This document shows positions 31,139 through 41,875 of a DNA stretch of 64,000 nucleotides, piece by piece (within the stretch, counting starts at the first letter, position 1; each line of letters starts with the position of its first letter). The stretch spans positions 18,470,698 through 18,534,697 of the forward strand of contig JAJEKV010000016.1 of NCBI GenBank assembly GCA_021234155.1. The letters are read 5' to 3'. Source of the DNA: Isoetes taiwanensis. Lineage: Eukaryota > Streptophyta > Lycopodiopsida > Isoetales > Isoetaceae. Made by a program: the position numbers and the translations under genes. The notes beneath the pieces were generated by a model. That model was not told where the DNA came from and searched no databases. It saw nothing but the letters and a program-made list of their open reading frames with translations.

Positions 31139-32212
31139 ATGGCAGCATTATTCCAAGCATCCAGGATTCTGGATATTCCAGAGCCAGGAGTCAGCTGAAA
31201 GAAGGCTGAATCAGGTAGGCAATGCTTGAGAGTGGCACTGCCAACAGGGTGAGAACATTGCAGCCAATATCTTATTAGCTTGAGTGCCGGGGATGGTCTG
31301 TTGAGATATAGAGCTCTCCACACCATCTTGGCAGCTAAGGCTTGAGCTTGTACAAATAAGTCCTTACAGCCGAGACCTCCTTCTTTCCTTGGTTTGACCA
31401 GGTCTGACCATGCTACTTTATGTGACCCTTGCCATATGAATTTCCTAATAATCCTTTCAATTTGGTTGTAAGAGGCCTTATCTCCTACCAGAACTGAGGA
31501 GAAGAAGACATGTGTACTACAAATCACAGAATTAGCAATTTCAACTCTCCCAGCCAGAGATAGGGTGGATGGATACCTGTGAAGTTTTTCTTTAATTCTG
31601 GAAACTATAGGTTCCCACAGTCCATGTAAAGAGTGATTAAGAGCCAGAGGAATCCCCAAGATCTTTGTAGCTGCCCTATTATCCAGAACCTTAATGCCAT
31701 GGATAGTTGTCTCTTTGGTGTCAAAAATTATTGCACTTTTGGCTTTGTTTAGCATAACCCCTGCTGCAGCCCCAAATTTTTCTATTGCCTCCAGGAAGTT
31801 AGGTAAACTGTTATCTCCAAATTTAAGGAACACAAATGTGTCATCAGCATATTGCATTATTGTGAAGTCTTCATCCCCTTGTGGCATTTTAAGGCTATTA
31901 ATTAGTTTCCTTTCCTGTAAACTAACTGCCATCCTAGTGACCATCTCAGCAATAATCAAGAATAGATATGGGGCCAGTGGGCATCCTTGCCTCACTCCTC
32001 TTTGGCATTGAAAAGGCTTTGATGGAGTACCATTAATAATTATGGCAGATGAGGCATTAGCATTAAAGCTCCAAATTTTGTTGTATATGGTTTCTGGAAA
32101 CCCAAGGTGTGCCATGGCCTTTTATAAAAACCTTCAATCAATAGTGTCATATGCTCTCTGAAAGTCAAGCTTTAGGAGCATGCATTGTTGGCCTGACATT
32201 TTGTTCCAATGC
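31139..32212 (-). pseudogene. LINE reverse transcriptase, palm and thumb
   Basis: Uninterrupted frame of more than 340 codons: AHLGFPETIYNKIW, NGTPSKPFQCQRGVRQGCPL, APYLFLIIAEM, QYADDTFVFLKFGD (catalytic YADD), LNKAKSAIIF, LSLAGRVEIANSVI and VKPRKEGGLGCKDL. These are RT motifs 4-7 and the conserved post-RT region of L1-type plant LINEs. It begins at the edge of the TIR transposon; the preceding RT residues are found at 41876 onward. Confidence 0.85.
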
Positions 32213-32441
32213 GGGTAAAAGCACGGTGTGGTGTATCAAAAACGTGCATTTTGACGCCACATTTTGGCACCACCTTTGTGGTAGAATCGGGTGGTGCATA
32301 CCGAAGCGGAGATTGCGGGAGTGCGAATTAATGAGCGTCGGTTATTTTGAATTTTATGCCACGTCATTGTCCACCTTTTTGAATTAAGAAAGAATCACCT
32401 CTTCCTCTGTTTTTTTGCCGCTTCTTGCCGATTGAACCCTA

Positions 32442-33010
32442 ATGGAGTCGGAATTGAAGGCCACTGGTTACATGATGAAATCTCTCCTCAAACAAGAGAT
32501 TGTGCCCCACGAAGATCTAAAGAAGCTTTGGGGTGACAGAGTTCCAAATAAATCTGGCTACAGTATTTTCCCCGAATGTTTTGTTCAAACCGAAAAATTA
32601 AGGCATATGTTTTTTCTTGTACAGTTGAAGAATCGAGGCAATGAACAATACAAAGAGTTCATGCAAATTTACAAAAGAATTACAGGGGAAGCCACATACA
32701 TGGGGTGGAATGGCTCTGGAACTTTGGCGGTGGCTTATTATCCGCATATAAAGGGGAGGTCAAGATTGGAAGAGCTTCTCGGATTATTATAAAACTCCCG
32801 ATGAGAAAGCCGAGGCCAGTTCTTCTAGACCCAAGAGAAAGCATAGGCAAATCCAACCTGACGAGGAGGAAAATAGTAAAAGTGACAGGGATGATGAAGA
32901 TGATAGGGAAATAACCAAATCAGGTTCCTCTAGACCACACATTCAATCCGAACTTACAATCAAAGCAAAAAGCGAGCAATGTTACGAGACCAAAACATGC
33001 CATTGCGGTA
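32442..33010 (+). pseudogene. Transposon gene 1, 5' part (unknown protein)
   Basis: First ATG after the left terminal repeat, in the context CCCTAATGG. It encodes about 110 codons (MESELKATGYMMKSLLKQEI, later FPECFVQTEKLRHMFFLVQL and YMGWNGSG), then a frameshift near 32745. The alternate frame continues with a basic then acidic low-complexity part (KAEASSSRPKRKHRQ; PDEEENSKSDRDDEDDREIT) and KTCHCG. I recognise no domain. Position and strand suggest it is the start of the gene that carries the Ulp1-like protease further downstream. Confidence 0.4.
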
Positions 33011-33201
33011 TGTTCAATTATTAGTTGTCTTACAACAAAAAAAATCTCAAGCTTGATCTAGATTGTTTCTATCAACACAGAAAAGGTAACATCAAATCCA
33101 CTTCAAGAATCAGGTATGTCTACTACCATTTTGCATCATGTTGGCTGTATTGTCATGTTGTGTCTCTATGATGCGCAATGGATGCCAGAACGATAGATGA
33201 G

Positions 33202-33836
33202 GTATGTGTGGTGGTGGTGAGTTGTTGGCATCCACCATGTCCCACACCACACCCCACGATCTCCCACCACTACACTCTACCATCTCCCACACTCCCACAC
33301 CACACACCACCACCACACTCCACCACCACCACCACACTCCTCCACCACCACCACACTCCACCACCACCACACCACACCACCACGGACTCCACCATGTCCC
33401 ACACCACACTCCACCACCACCACACTCCACCACCACCACACACCCCACCACCACCACCACCACCCTCACCACCACCACACACACCACCACCACCACCACA
33501 CCCCACACTCCACCACCACCACACCACACCCCCACCACCACCCCCCATCACCACACTCCACCATGTCCCACACCACACTCCACCACCACCACACACCCCA
33601 CCACCACCACCACCACACCTCACCACCACACCACCACCACCACCACCACCACAGACACCACCACCACCTGTGTGGTGTGTACTGTGCAGCGTATGTTGTG
33701 TGGTGTGTGGTATGTGGTGGTGTGTAGAGACTACCTTGTGTTGTGTGGTGTGTGATTGTGGTTTTCCATCGTCACGGCTTTACTATGTTAGGAGGCCGAC
33801 ATATCACGTAGTGTTTTGTTTTGCGCACTATGGCAG
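33202..33836 (+). repeat. CCA-rich tract, probably within an intron
   Basis: From about 33231 to 33668 the plus strand is almost purely CCA/CAC/ACC, with interspersed CACTCC and TCCCACACC units, followed by a TGTGTGG-rich part. It is bounded by GATGAG/GTATGT at 33202 (donor-like) and TATGGCAG/ACTT ending at 33836 (acceptor-like), so an intron is the simplest reading. Long His/Thr/Pro-type ORFs across it are composition artefacts. Confidence 0.6.
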
Positions 33837-35280
33837 ACTTGTGAAGGAATGGTTGGCTGCAACATCAGCTAGGTTTGACAGATGCAAGCAACGATTGCAA
33901 GCAAACGAGGATAGGAAAAATGATATCAAAAGAAAGATTGAGTTGATGGAGCATAAAGCATCAGAAATTAGAGCTGATTTGCACAGATGGCAATCAATCA
34001 TGACAAGAAATCCGGAAGCGGCGAGAGGGTGTTCGGGTTGTGTTTAACTAAAGGATGAAGAGCTAAATGGTACAGTGTTGCCTGGGCTGAAACGATTAAA
34101 TAAGGAATTAACAGAAACTGAAATTGAGCTAAAGGCATGTGAAGACTTACTGCTGGATCTGCTACCTCGAATGCAAAGATTTGAGATTTTTTCTGAGCGT
34201 AGTGGTCATGACACTCCTTTAGATCCTGCACTTCCAATGCTTCCCGAAAGGTAAGAAGAGGGTGATGAAGATTGTCCATTTTGTGGGCGTTATCCGAAAT
34301 GGGAGGGTAAAATGTTGCCGATTGTGATAGCGAGAATCACGTCCACCACCATATCACATTCCATGTCTATCACACCATTTGAGGTAAATATTATCATCTC
34401 TAACCCTCGTCTAAAGACTCTATTGATTTTGAATTTGTTTTGCAGACACTCTAGAACCTGCTGCAGCCCCAGTTGTGGCCACATTATGACTGAGACATGG
34501 CTTTTGGCTTTTGGTGTTCGAGTGGTACCACAAGAACCAATAGACACAAGTAAGTCCAAAGAGGGGTGAAAGCAAGGTTTGGGAAGTCTCGATGCTTGTA
34601 CTCAGGTCTCTTTCATCCTAGCTTAGTCTCTTCCATCCTGGCTGGCTTAGTCTCTTTTGCTTGTCTCTTTTGCAAACAATATAGATTCGCTGCAAACAAG
34701 TGCCTTAACTAATGTTTACTGATGTTGTCACAGGTCTACTGACTTAGTGTTTGCAGAATTGCAGAAATTTGAGACCAAGGATATCCAACAGTTATCCACG
34801 CCTCGATCAGTTATGAGATCGCAAGATACCTCCTATTGTACCTAGAATTCACCCCATTTGATACTCAAAGTCAATCCCAAATCGGCCGACGGCATGGAGA
34901 CTCCAAAACGAAATTTGGATAGTCAATGAATGCGATCATTATCAAGTAAGTACCGATGCCACATACATGATTTATTTTTTTGTATTTTTCTGTGGTCTTC
35001 CTCATTTCAATTATGTTGCAGAGATAAATGCTACTGCAACTGGAAGCCATGACGAAGAGATTCCTAGTGCATCTGATTTAGGGGGGAAAATTAATTCCCT
35101 TGAGATTCATTCTGTACGGGGTCCTTCACCAGAAAAAAGTTTTGGTGCTGAATATGAGCCAAATGCGGATGCAGGTGATGAAGTTGACAAAGAAACCCCG
35201 GATCCTGGACAAGATCTGAGACTGCTCCAACGAGTCCAATATAACCTCAACCAACAAAACCAAGAGGTTAACTGAAATTC
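33837..35280 (+). pseudogene. Transposon gene 1, middle part with coiled coil and Cys pair
   Basis: After the acceptor the plus-strand frame reads KEWLAATSARFDRCKQRLQA, NEDRKNDIKRKIELMEHKAS and EIRADLHRWQS, a clear heptad-type coiled coil. Shifted frames follow with LTETEIELKACEDLLLDLLP and GDEDCPFCGRYPKWEGK, a CxxC-type segment. A polar segment at 35025-35275 (GSHDEEIPSASDLGGKIN) lies in another frame. Stops and frameshifts show decay. Function unknown. Confidence 0.35.
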
Positions 35281-35440
35281 TCCTTGTTCGGATTTTAATG
35301 GGGTTTTAGGCAAGTTTTATGACTTGAAAGAGAGGATCCTCGCATCGGGTAGAGCAGTGACCATCCGTAAATTGAACCATCAAAAGTTCGCGGTTTCTAG
35401 GCCCGGATTTCAGAGTTCTTAGAATGGTGTTTTTCAAAAT

Positions 35441-36830
35441 TTGAGATTGCATTGTGGTCCAAAGATGGCTAAGAGTAATGTTGACTTGTTGACGAAAAGT
35501 TCTTTCAGAGAATATAAGGGCGATTTTCTTTTTATTTGGAATCGGGATGACTACACCAACACAAAATTAAAAGTGGTTAATAAGCCAATTTTCCTTAAGG
35601 ATCTGTCCAAAGTGTACCAGAAATTTTGGAGATACCGGTGACAAACACATTGTTGATAGATGACAAAGATATAAAGGGTTACGCCAACCAATAGAACACA
35701 ATGATATGTCCAAATAGTTTTGCTCCCGGCAGGTTGGATTCCAATTTCCTTTTGGAGCAACTCAAACCATGGTCGGAGGGACTTAAGGCTGCGAAAAAGT
35801 GTGCCAACTTATGTGAAGGAACATCAAATGTGGAACATGTGGGATTAAGAGTCGGCGCAAGAACGCATGAAAATGCTCGACAAGTATTTTTATAAATGAA
35901 TCTTGTAAAACTCTTTGAAAGTCAATATAAGTAAAAAGAATTTCTATGATATGTGTTGTACTTTTTCAATTTAAAATATTTGAATGGATTGTGAGCAAAT
36001 GTTCTCGTGTGTTTAGAACTAGAGATGATAGAGCTTCGGCGGTCCCGACTATCTAAAGCCAAATACACATCCGGAAGTGGTGCCGAGTGGAACCTGAAAG
36101 CGTAAGTGATTAACTCCACCGACATCAAAATTTTGGAAGCCGATACGCAGTGATGGTTCAATGATCAATTGATCCTCCTCTTCTCAAGGTGATACTTTCA
36201 TCGATTTGTGATCATCGATTGTGCGGATGATATGCATATGTTTGCGGATACATGGAATACTACTTGATTCTCCAAGGAATGAGCCATCCCTTTCATTTCT
36301 TTGACCCTCTTTTCACTTCGACATTGTCCAAGGACACAAATAGTTACAAAACAATAAGGAAACATGTGAATCTGGATAAGTGCGGTACATGTTTTTGCCT
36401 CGCTTGTGATGGACATCAACGGACCTTTTTCGATTGTAAACCACGCGTGTCTCCGCCTGAGAGATATAAACCGGGGATATATCACTTTGATAGCTTCGGG
36501 CTTGCGCGGGCGAAGGCATATATTGAGAGGTTAGTGCTTGCTCATTGCATTTTTCTTTGTTGTGGCACAATGACAACAAACTTTGAGTGCGGGTTCACGG
36601 AATTGCTTGGACCGCGATAATTTTCAGCTTTACAACCTCGGATGTTGTGAAAATTTCCAGAACGCCTCTTCAAACCGATGGTCATTCATGTGGCCCTGCC
36701 GTATGTTCGTTTATGCACAAATTTGTGAGGGGGTACTTAAAAGGAGTGAATATATTGTTGCCTGATCTAGTAAGTCAACTTAAATGCAAAAGAGACAAAC
36801 CAAGCTCACATTATTGACAAAAACGTAGTT
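35441..36830 (+). pseudogene. Ulp1/C48-type cysteine protease relic
   Basis: Ulp1 proteases cleave SUMO-type conjugates, and C48 domains are known cargo of several plant DNA transposons. Seen here: a region resembling the N-terminal part (WNLKA-stop-VINSTDIKIL near 36090), the YHFDSFGLARAKAYIE segment at about 36478-36525 (the aspartate and DS-G context of the family), and PLQTDGHSCGPAVCSFMHKF at about 36667-36726. The last is the strongest: Gln and catalytic Cys in QxDxHSCGPAVC. The catalytic His was not confidently placed. At least three frames are needed, so it is a pseudogene. Confidence 0.65.
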
Positions 36831-37300
36831 AATCTGCAGTCGTGGACATTTCGGACCGGGATCTAGTTGATGTTAGAGTGTTCATGCTTGAAGTTTTAAG
36901 ATTAGAAGCAACAAAAGCTTGGGCCCGAGAGGAACATATGTATTGGGAAGTATGTAGGTGCATGAGTCACCTCGTTTTAAATAATCGTATATCTTTCTTA
37001 TGTACATAATTGTTATTGTAACCTCGATTCATTTCAATGAAAATTCATATTCAATTCATCTCACAAACAAAGGAATCAAGTGTTTCAGAAGAATTCAAAT
37101 CTTCAAAAGAAATCAAAACAAACTCATTTTCACAGCTGAAGCACAAAACTTCACATGAGTTAAAAAAACTTCTGAAATGGTTTTACATTTCATCATCATC
37201 GAAAAGAACTTGGGGTAAATTTCGTAAAATTTTCTCCTCATCTAAAGGATCCGACCTATATACAGTCTGTTTTTGGCGTTTAGTTGGTGGCATGTGAAGT
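36831..37300. other. Region between the convergent transposon genes
   Basis: Probable 3' regions of both genes. Plus-strand ORF 37037-37297 (KEFKSS..., Ser/Lys-rich) is on the antisense strand of gene 2 and shows no motif. Confidence 0.3.
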
Positions 37301-39150
37301 CCCGATTGCCTGGTCGTGTTGTGAATACTATGCCTAAAGCGTCCCTTCTTTGCAAAGATCATAGGCGACGGTTGATCTTAAGCCCTTCTTGTAATACATA
37401 CCTTCTATGACACTATCACCGGGTGAGGTACCATGTTCCATTGAGTTGGAAGTCTTTCTCCACTATCCATTTTGGTTTTGTGCACATCGAATCCAAAATT
37501 GAGAACCCTCATCATTCCCTTTTTGAACAACAACGACAAAATTATCACCAACTCTAAGTGCCTCTGCTAACATCGTGGGATTGGAGGAGAACAAGGACCT
37601 GCTTTGGATTTACGGTCCTCAATGTCGGCATGCACATTGGAGGATGGTACAATAACTTGAAGTTTCCAATCATCAACGTAGTGCTTGTTCACACAAGCGT
37701 CCCACATGCCATCCAAGCGGTAGGCTGCGAAGCATGAAAGTTCCCTCGTGCAAGCTGCAATGGAGATTCGAGGATTGAATGCATGTACACAATGGATCTG
37801 CCTAGTGTCCAAAATCCTTTCTACGCACCCCATGCTTTCTTTCTATCTATATCCTCCACCTTGACTTCCCAAAAGAACCTTTTTATATTCTTCCTCTTCT
37901 TGGTTTCGGATGTGTTCATCCACTTTCGGATGTTCCACAAGTAAACATCTCTTTGGCAACTTCTACCACTTCATGAGCATTACCCAATTTTATGTTTCTT
38001 TGTATTTTTTAATTGCGATTGTCTTAACCATCTCTTCAACTTCGGCGGCTTTGCCATCGTGTTCACCTTTCCGTGGTTAGAACCAAAAAATTCCACATCA
38101 TATAGACATCGATTAATGGTTTGTGTACCTAGCCACAAAGTAAAATGGTCTAGAAGCCTTGAATTGAGATCTTTGCACCATCCGAAAACACATAATGTCT
38201 CTTTGGAACCCTTCCTTTACGCTCCGGATATTTGTGGTGCTTCATGAAGCGGTGTTGCCGCGAACAAAGTATCGTGTTCCCTATCATCGATACATAGTAA
38301 TGTGTTTCCTTGATAATCTCATGCCAGCCCAGAGTCATCTTGGTATGTTATTTGAACCAAAATGGTAATCTGGTTATTGACCCGTAAGATCGATTGCACC
38401 TCCTCTTGTTCCTTGAATGTATAGTTCTCTGCAAAATCCACTGCCCGAGACATGCATCTGTTTGGAGATTCTCGGAAGCTCCTTAAAGCTGTTTTGCCCC
38501 GCCATTGGTACCTGAAATTATGCGATGGAAAGATTTTTTAGACGCTCTTTTCGGTTTATCCGGAAGCTCCTTGGGTTCTGTCTCATTGTCTTGATGAGTG
38601 GGTCTCCTACGGTAACTTCGAGGCGTTGTCTTTTTCATAGTCAATGTACTCCCATTTCACTTTCCTCTTGCCACTTCCTTCCATGGGGCCAGTGCGAAAC
38701 TTCTTGATTCCACCACGACTCACAATTTCCAAGGATGCGCCTTCTTGTGAAACTCATCTAATTCACTCTTTGGACACAATATAGATCTCCACAAGCTTCA
38801 CGTACTTTGCAATTTTATGCTTGGTGTGTGCCTGCATTGACCAAGTTCATGTGATCTACAAACATCGCGAGGTGCAAGTGCAATTCTTCGGATGTTTGGT
38901 TCTCATCCCATTGAGTCCATCCACTAGCATTTGCATCCTCCGCGTCTTTGAATGCAACAGCAACTATTGAAGTCCTTCAATTTCACAACAAACCAGGGTT
39001 TTAGCTTCTCAAAAGCTCGAAGATCGAATCTTAATTTCACGGATGTTGGTCCGAAACCTCTTGAACAATAGCATCCGCATGAAATGAACACTAAAACTGT
39101 TAGGATGTGTATACCACACCAAACCATGCACCATACCATGCCCCACACTC
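37300..39150 (-). pseudogene. Transposon gene 2: candidate transposase with DFAENY and HGK motifs
   Basis: Minus-strand readings in order: KLKPWFVVKLKDFNSCCC (about 38953-39010), RAVDFAENYTFKEQEEVQSI (DFAENY at 38421-38438), NNQITILVQITYQDDSG, KRHYVFSDGA (about 38174-38205), QFKASRPFYFVARYTN one frame over, WNFFGSNHGK then GEHDG (38053-38076), and KKYKET. I recall this motif series from uncharacterised proteins scattered in plants and animals that look transposon-borne. Conserved Asp/Glu in DFAENY...E, SDG and EHDG suggest a DDE-like nuclease, but this is inference. Single-base frameshifts and stops divide it into at least five frames, so it is inactive. Confidence 0.55.
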
Positions 39151-39179
39151 ATCATATTTCACGAGCGAGCACCTTAATA

Positions 39180-39935
39180 GTGCTGTGGTGCATTACCACA
39201 CCACACCTCACCCCACCACACACCATACCATTCACCACACACCATGTGGTGGTGGAGTGTGGTGGTGAGGAGGTGGTGGTGGTGGATTGTGGTGGTGGGG
39301 GGTGGTGGTGGAGTGGGTGGTGGATTGTGGTGGTGGGGGGTGGTGGAGTGGTGTGTGGTGGTGGTGGGATGTGGTGGTGGGGGTGGTGGTGGATTGTGGT
39401 GGAGTGGTGTGTGGTGTGGTGGTGGGGCGTGGTGGTGGGGGGGTGGTGGTGGAGGAGGTGTGTGGTGTGGTGGTGGGGGGGGTGGTGGTGGTGGTGTGTG
39501 TAGTGGTGTGTGGTGCTATGATGTGGTGTGGTGGAGTGTGGTGGTGGGGTGTGGTGGTGGGGTGGTGTGTGGTGGAGTGTGGGTGGTGGTGGAGTGTGGT
39601 GGGGGGGTGTAGTGGTGGTGGTGTGGTGTGGTGTTTGTGGATTGTGGTGTGATGTGGTGGTGGTGGAGTGTGGTGGTGGTGGTGGAGGGGTGTGGCGTGG
39701 GATGTGGTGGGATGTGTGTGCATGTGGTGGTAATGTGGTGGTCGCAAAGATGTGGTGGTAGTCTATGGTGGTGGGATAGATGGGGTGTGGTGGGGTGAGG
39801 GGGGAGATTCTCCAGATCATACATTAACATGCACACACCCACATGACACCATGGACATAACGCAACCCACACCACACCACACCACAAACCACACCACACC
39901 ACACCACACCACACCACACCACACATCACATCACA
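39180..39935 (-). repeat. GTG-rich tract (CCA-rich on the sense strand of gene 2)
   Basis: From about 39238 to 39790 the plus strand is almost purely GTGGTGG/GGGGTGG repeats; 39866-39935 then switches to ACACC repeats on the plus strand. On the minus (coding) strand of gene 2 the main tract is CCA-rich, like the tract in gene 1. The switch creates an inverted pair (GGTGT versus ACACC) that could fold. Long ORFs here are composition artefacts. Confidence 0.7.
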
Positions 39936-40139
39936 TCACTTTTATCCTATTTCGTCTGACATAAAAAATCTGCCTAGCCTGCTCTCATAAACACTTCTGA
40001 AATTCGTACACCTTAATAATAATTACATTCCTCTTCTAATCATTAGAAAAGGATCTGGGTCCTAAATCCTGTTCCTACGTCTAATTTTTGGCGTTTCATT
40101 CCCAATTCGCGCCAAATCGAAGAAGTTCATTCCGGCAAC

Positions 40140-40550
40140 ATGGTAGGAGGGATGTTCAGAGATCACTACGGCTATTGTAGGGTGAGCGAGGAGGGCATTC
40201 AGCACATGTTAAACAGGGCTCGTGATAAATCTCTGAAGGTGGATATGCCTAAATCCACCTTCTTTGCTGATTTCGAATCCAACCTAAAGGCATACAACAA
40301 ACTGGATGTTGGGCCTTCAATGGCTATGCTTGGAGTCAGATTGACAGGAAGAGAGCTCTTAGACAGAGTTCATGAGCTTATGTTACATGCTGCTGCAAGG
40401 GTAGCTGGTATATTTGTTCTCTGTCACTTGTCCGCTCTGATTCTGCAACAGCGGACTTTACTGGCAGAATTGCGTACTTATCACCAGGGGATGCAGGAAG
40501 CACTGGCAAACCTCATCCTGTTAAATTCAAAGATGACTGCAGAAAGCTAA
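40140..40550 (+). CDS. Intact 136-codon ORF inside the transposon, unknown
   Basis: Begins MVGGMFRDHYGYCRVSEEGI with an ATG in context CAACATGG and ends at a TAA followed by an AT-rich tail. It has balanced composition and a C-terminal hydrophobic/helical part (RVAGIFVLCHLSALILQQRT). I recognise no family. It is on the strand opposite to gene 2, in what may be gene 2's intron, so it could be an independent small gene, captured sequence, or chance. It is the only uninterrupted ORF of good composition in the transposon. Confidence 0.4.
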   Translation: MVGGMFRDHYGYCRVSEEGIQHMLNRARDKSLKVDMPKSTFFADFESNLKAYNKLDVGPSMAMLGVRLTGRELLDRVHELMLHAAARVAGIFVLCHLSALILQQRTLLAELRTYHQGMQEALANLILLNSKMTAES

Positions 40551-40829
40551 ATCATGCATGTAAATTTAGTTCTCGGGTACAGAGCTTTCAATGGAAAGCC
40601 AAATTTTGTAAAGCCAAATTTTGTAAGATCCTTTTTTTAATATATCATACTTTCCAACAGTTGTCTTTATTCAACAAAAAATTGTATCTCAGGATCAGTT
40701 AGTTATAGCTACACACAATTCACATGCTGCATACAGTACAACAATCACTGTACAACACAATAACCACCACATGCACCACCATACTAAGCACCATAACTAA
40801 GAAAACATGATTAATGAAATAAACTAACT

Positions 40830-41606
40830 TTTGTGATTCCTCCGGATAGTGGGCACATGTTCTTCTCTTACATTTCTCTCCAATCTTCTAGTTCTAACAT
40901 CCTTTGTGTTAGGAGACACTCACGGTGTTCTCAATCCAAAATTTTTGAATCTTTTCTATATGTTCATCCGAAATTGCATCGAATCTTTTTTAGCCCTCTT
41001 GTAAGAAACCCATTTCCCACCATTGTAATCGATCTCTTCCCTCTTTTTTCTTTTGCTTTTTGCAGGTTTCTTGGGTGAACACCTAATACCTTTCAAGATC
41101 TCGTTTTGCTGATTTTGTCACTTGTTTCAGAATCTGCACGCGTGTAGTCTACGTATTACATTGCAAGGCAGCTATTCTTGGCTGCTAGGCGGATCATTCT
41201 TCTTCGGTAGAGAGTTTGGCGATCCGCATGGAGTCCCGTGAGGCTCCTTATAACGATGCTCTTGGCTTCCAAATCCTTTAATTCTTCACCTATGAATTTT
41301 TTCCAATGTTTTATCCCTCAAAAATCAAGTAAAATTTCTTTCTTCGTGCCATCCTCCATTCTTTTGGTCTGTTTTATGGAAAGACGCGTTAGCAAACTAA
41401 GGACAATACGGCGTTCTTCGCTTGCACTTCTTGATGAACCGGATCCTTCTACGCCAATTCTACAGCTCCAATTTTTTCTTCTCTTCTTCTTTTCCTCTGG
41501 CGTCTTTTCTTCAACATTTCTTGTTCCTTGGTTCTTCTTCGTTTTCTCCTCATCCGAAATGCCCGGTTTGTATCTGATTACCTCATTAACATCCATATCC
41601 ACAATG
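40830..41606 (-). pseudogene. Transposon gene 2, 5' part (charged N-terminus)
   Basis: From the probable ATG at 41606 the minus strand reads MDVNEVIRYKPGISDEEKTK, EKTPEEKKKRRKNWSCRI and later RMEDGTKKEILLDF, then broken frames with NTKDVRTRRLERNVREEHVP. It is a highly basic/acidic start with a nuclear-localisation-like KKKRRK. It lies about 265 bases inside the right terminal repeat and is colinear with the DFAENY...HGK part downstream, which suggests one multi-exon gene. The start is chosen because upstream in-frame sequence contains GC-rich subterminal repeat. Confidence 0.35.
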
Positions 41607-41875
41607 GATTGGAGCTCGCAGCAGGGAGGGAGCCAAAGAACAGGACGTAGGCAAAGAACAGGAAGGGGCCAAAGAATAGGAATTTGAATTTGAATTTTAG
41701 TTTTTGAAATTGGAATTTCCCCCACAGCTGAGCGGGACTCTATTCTTAAATACCGGCAGCTGAGCGGTGCCATAATTATACTTTCATACCACAAAAGTGG
41801 TGGATGCAACGCCACATTTTGGGGAGACAGGGGGGACAGCCGAATTGGAACACCACAGCGTGCTTTTACCCATGC

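Larger units (their letters stand above)
32213..41871. mobile_element. 9.66-kb TIR DNA transposon, superfamily unassigned
   Basis: Ends are inverted: both begin GGGTAAAAGCACG, and 21 of the first 22 bases match between arms (difference at position 14). The target duplication ATGC lies at 32209-32212 and 41872-41875. Sub-terminal blocks ACGCCACATTTTGG and CCACYTTTGTGGTA occur near both ends. Removing the element plus one ATGC rejoins the LINE RT as YIGATEGLHWNKMSGQQCML followed by LKLDFQRAYD, proving the boundaries. Inside are two convergent decayed genes, one with a Ulp1-like protease, one with a DFAENY...HGK protein, and two CCA-rich tracts. The 4-bp duplication fits none of the common plant superfamilies I know (hAT 8, Mutator 9-11, CACTA 3, Harbinger 3, mariner 2). 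Confidence 0.85.

Noticed and set aside
33110-33755. Long His/Thr/Pro and Val/Gly ORFs in the CCA tract (both strands)
   Set aside because: Stop-free only because the triplet-like repeat lacks stops; no natural protein composition and flanked by splice-like sites.
39084-39964. Overlapping long ORFs on both strands in the GTG tract
   Set aside because: Same low-complexity artefact; all six frames are open or nearly so.
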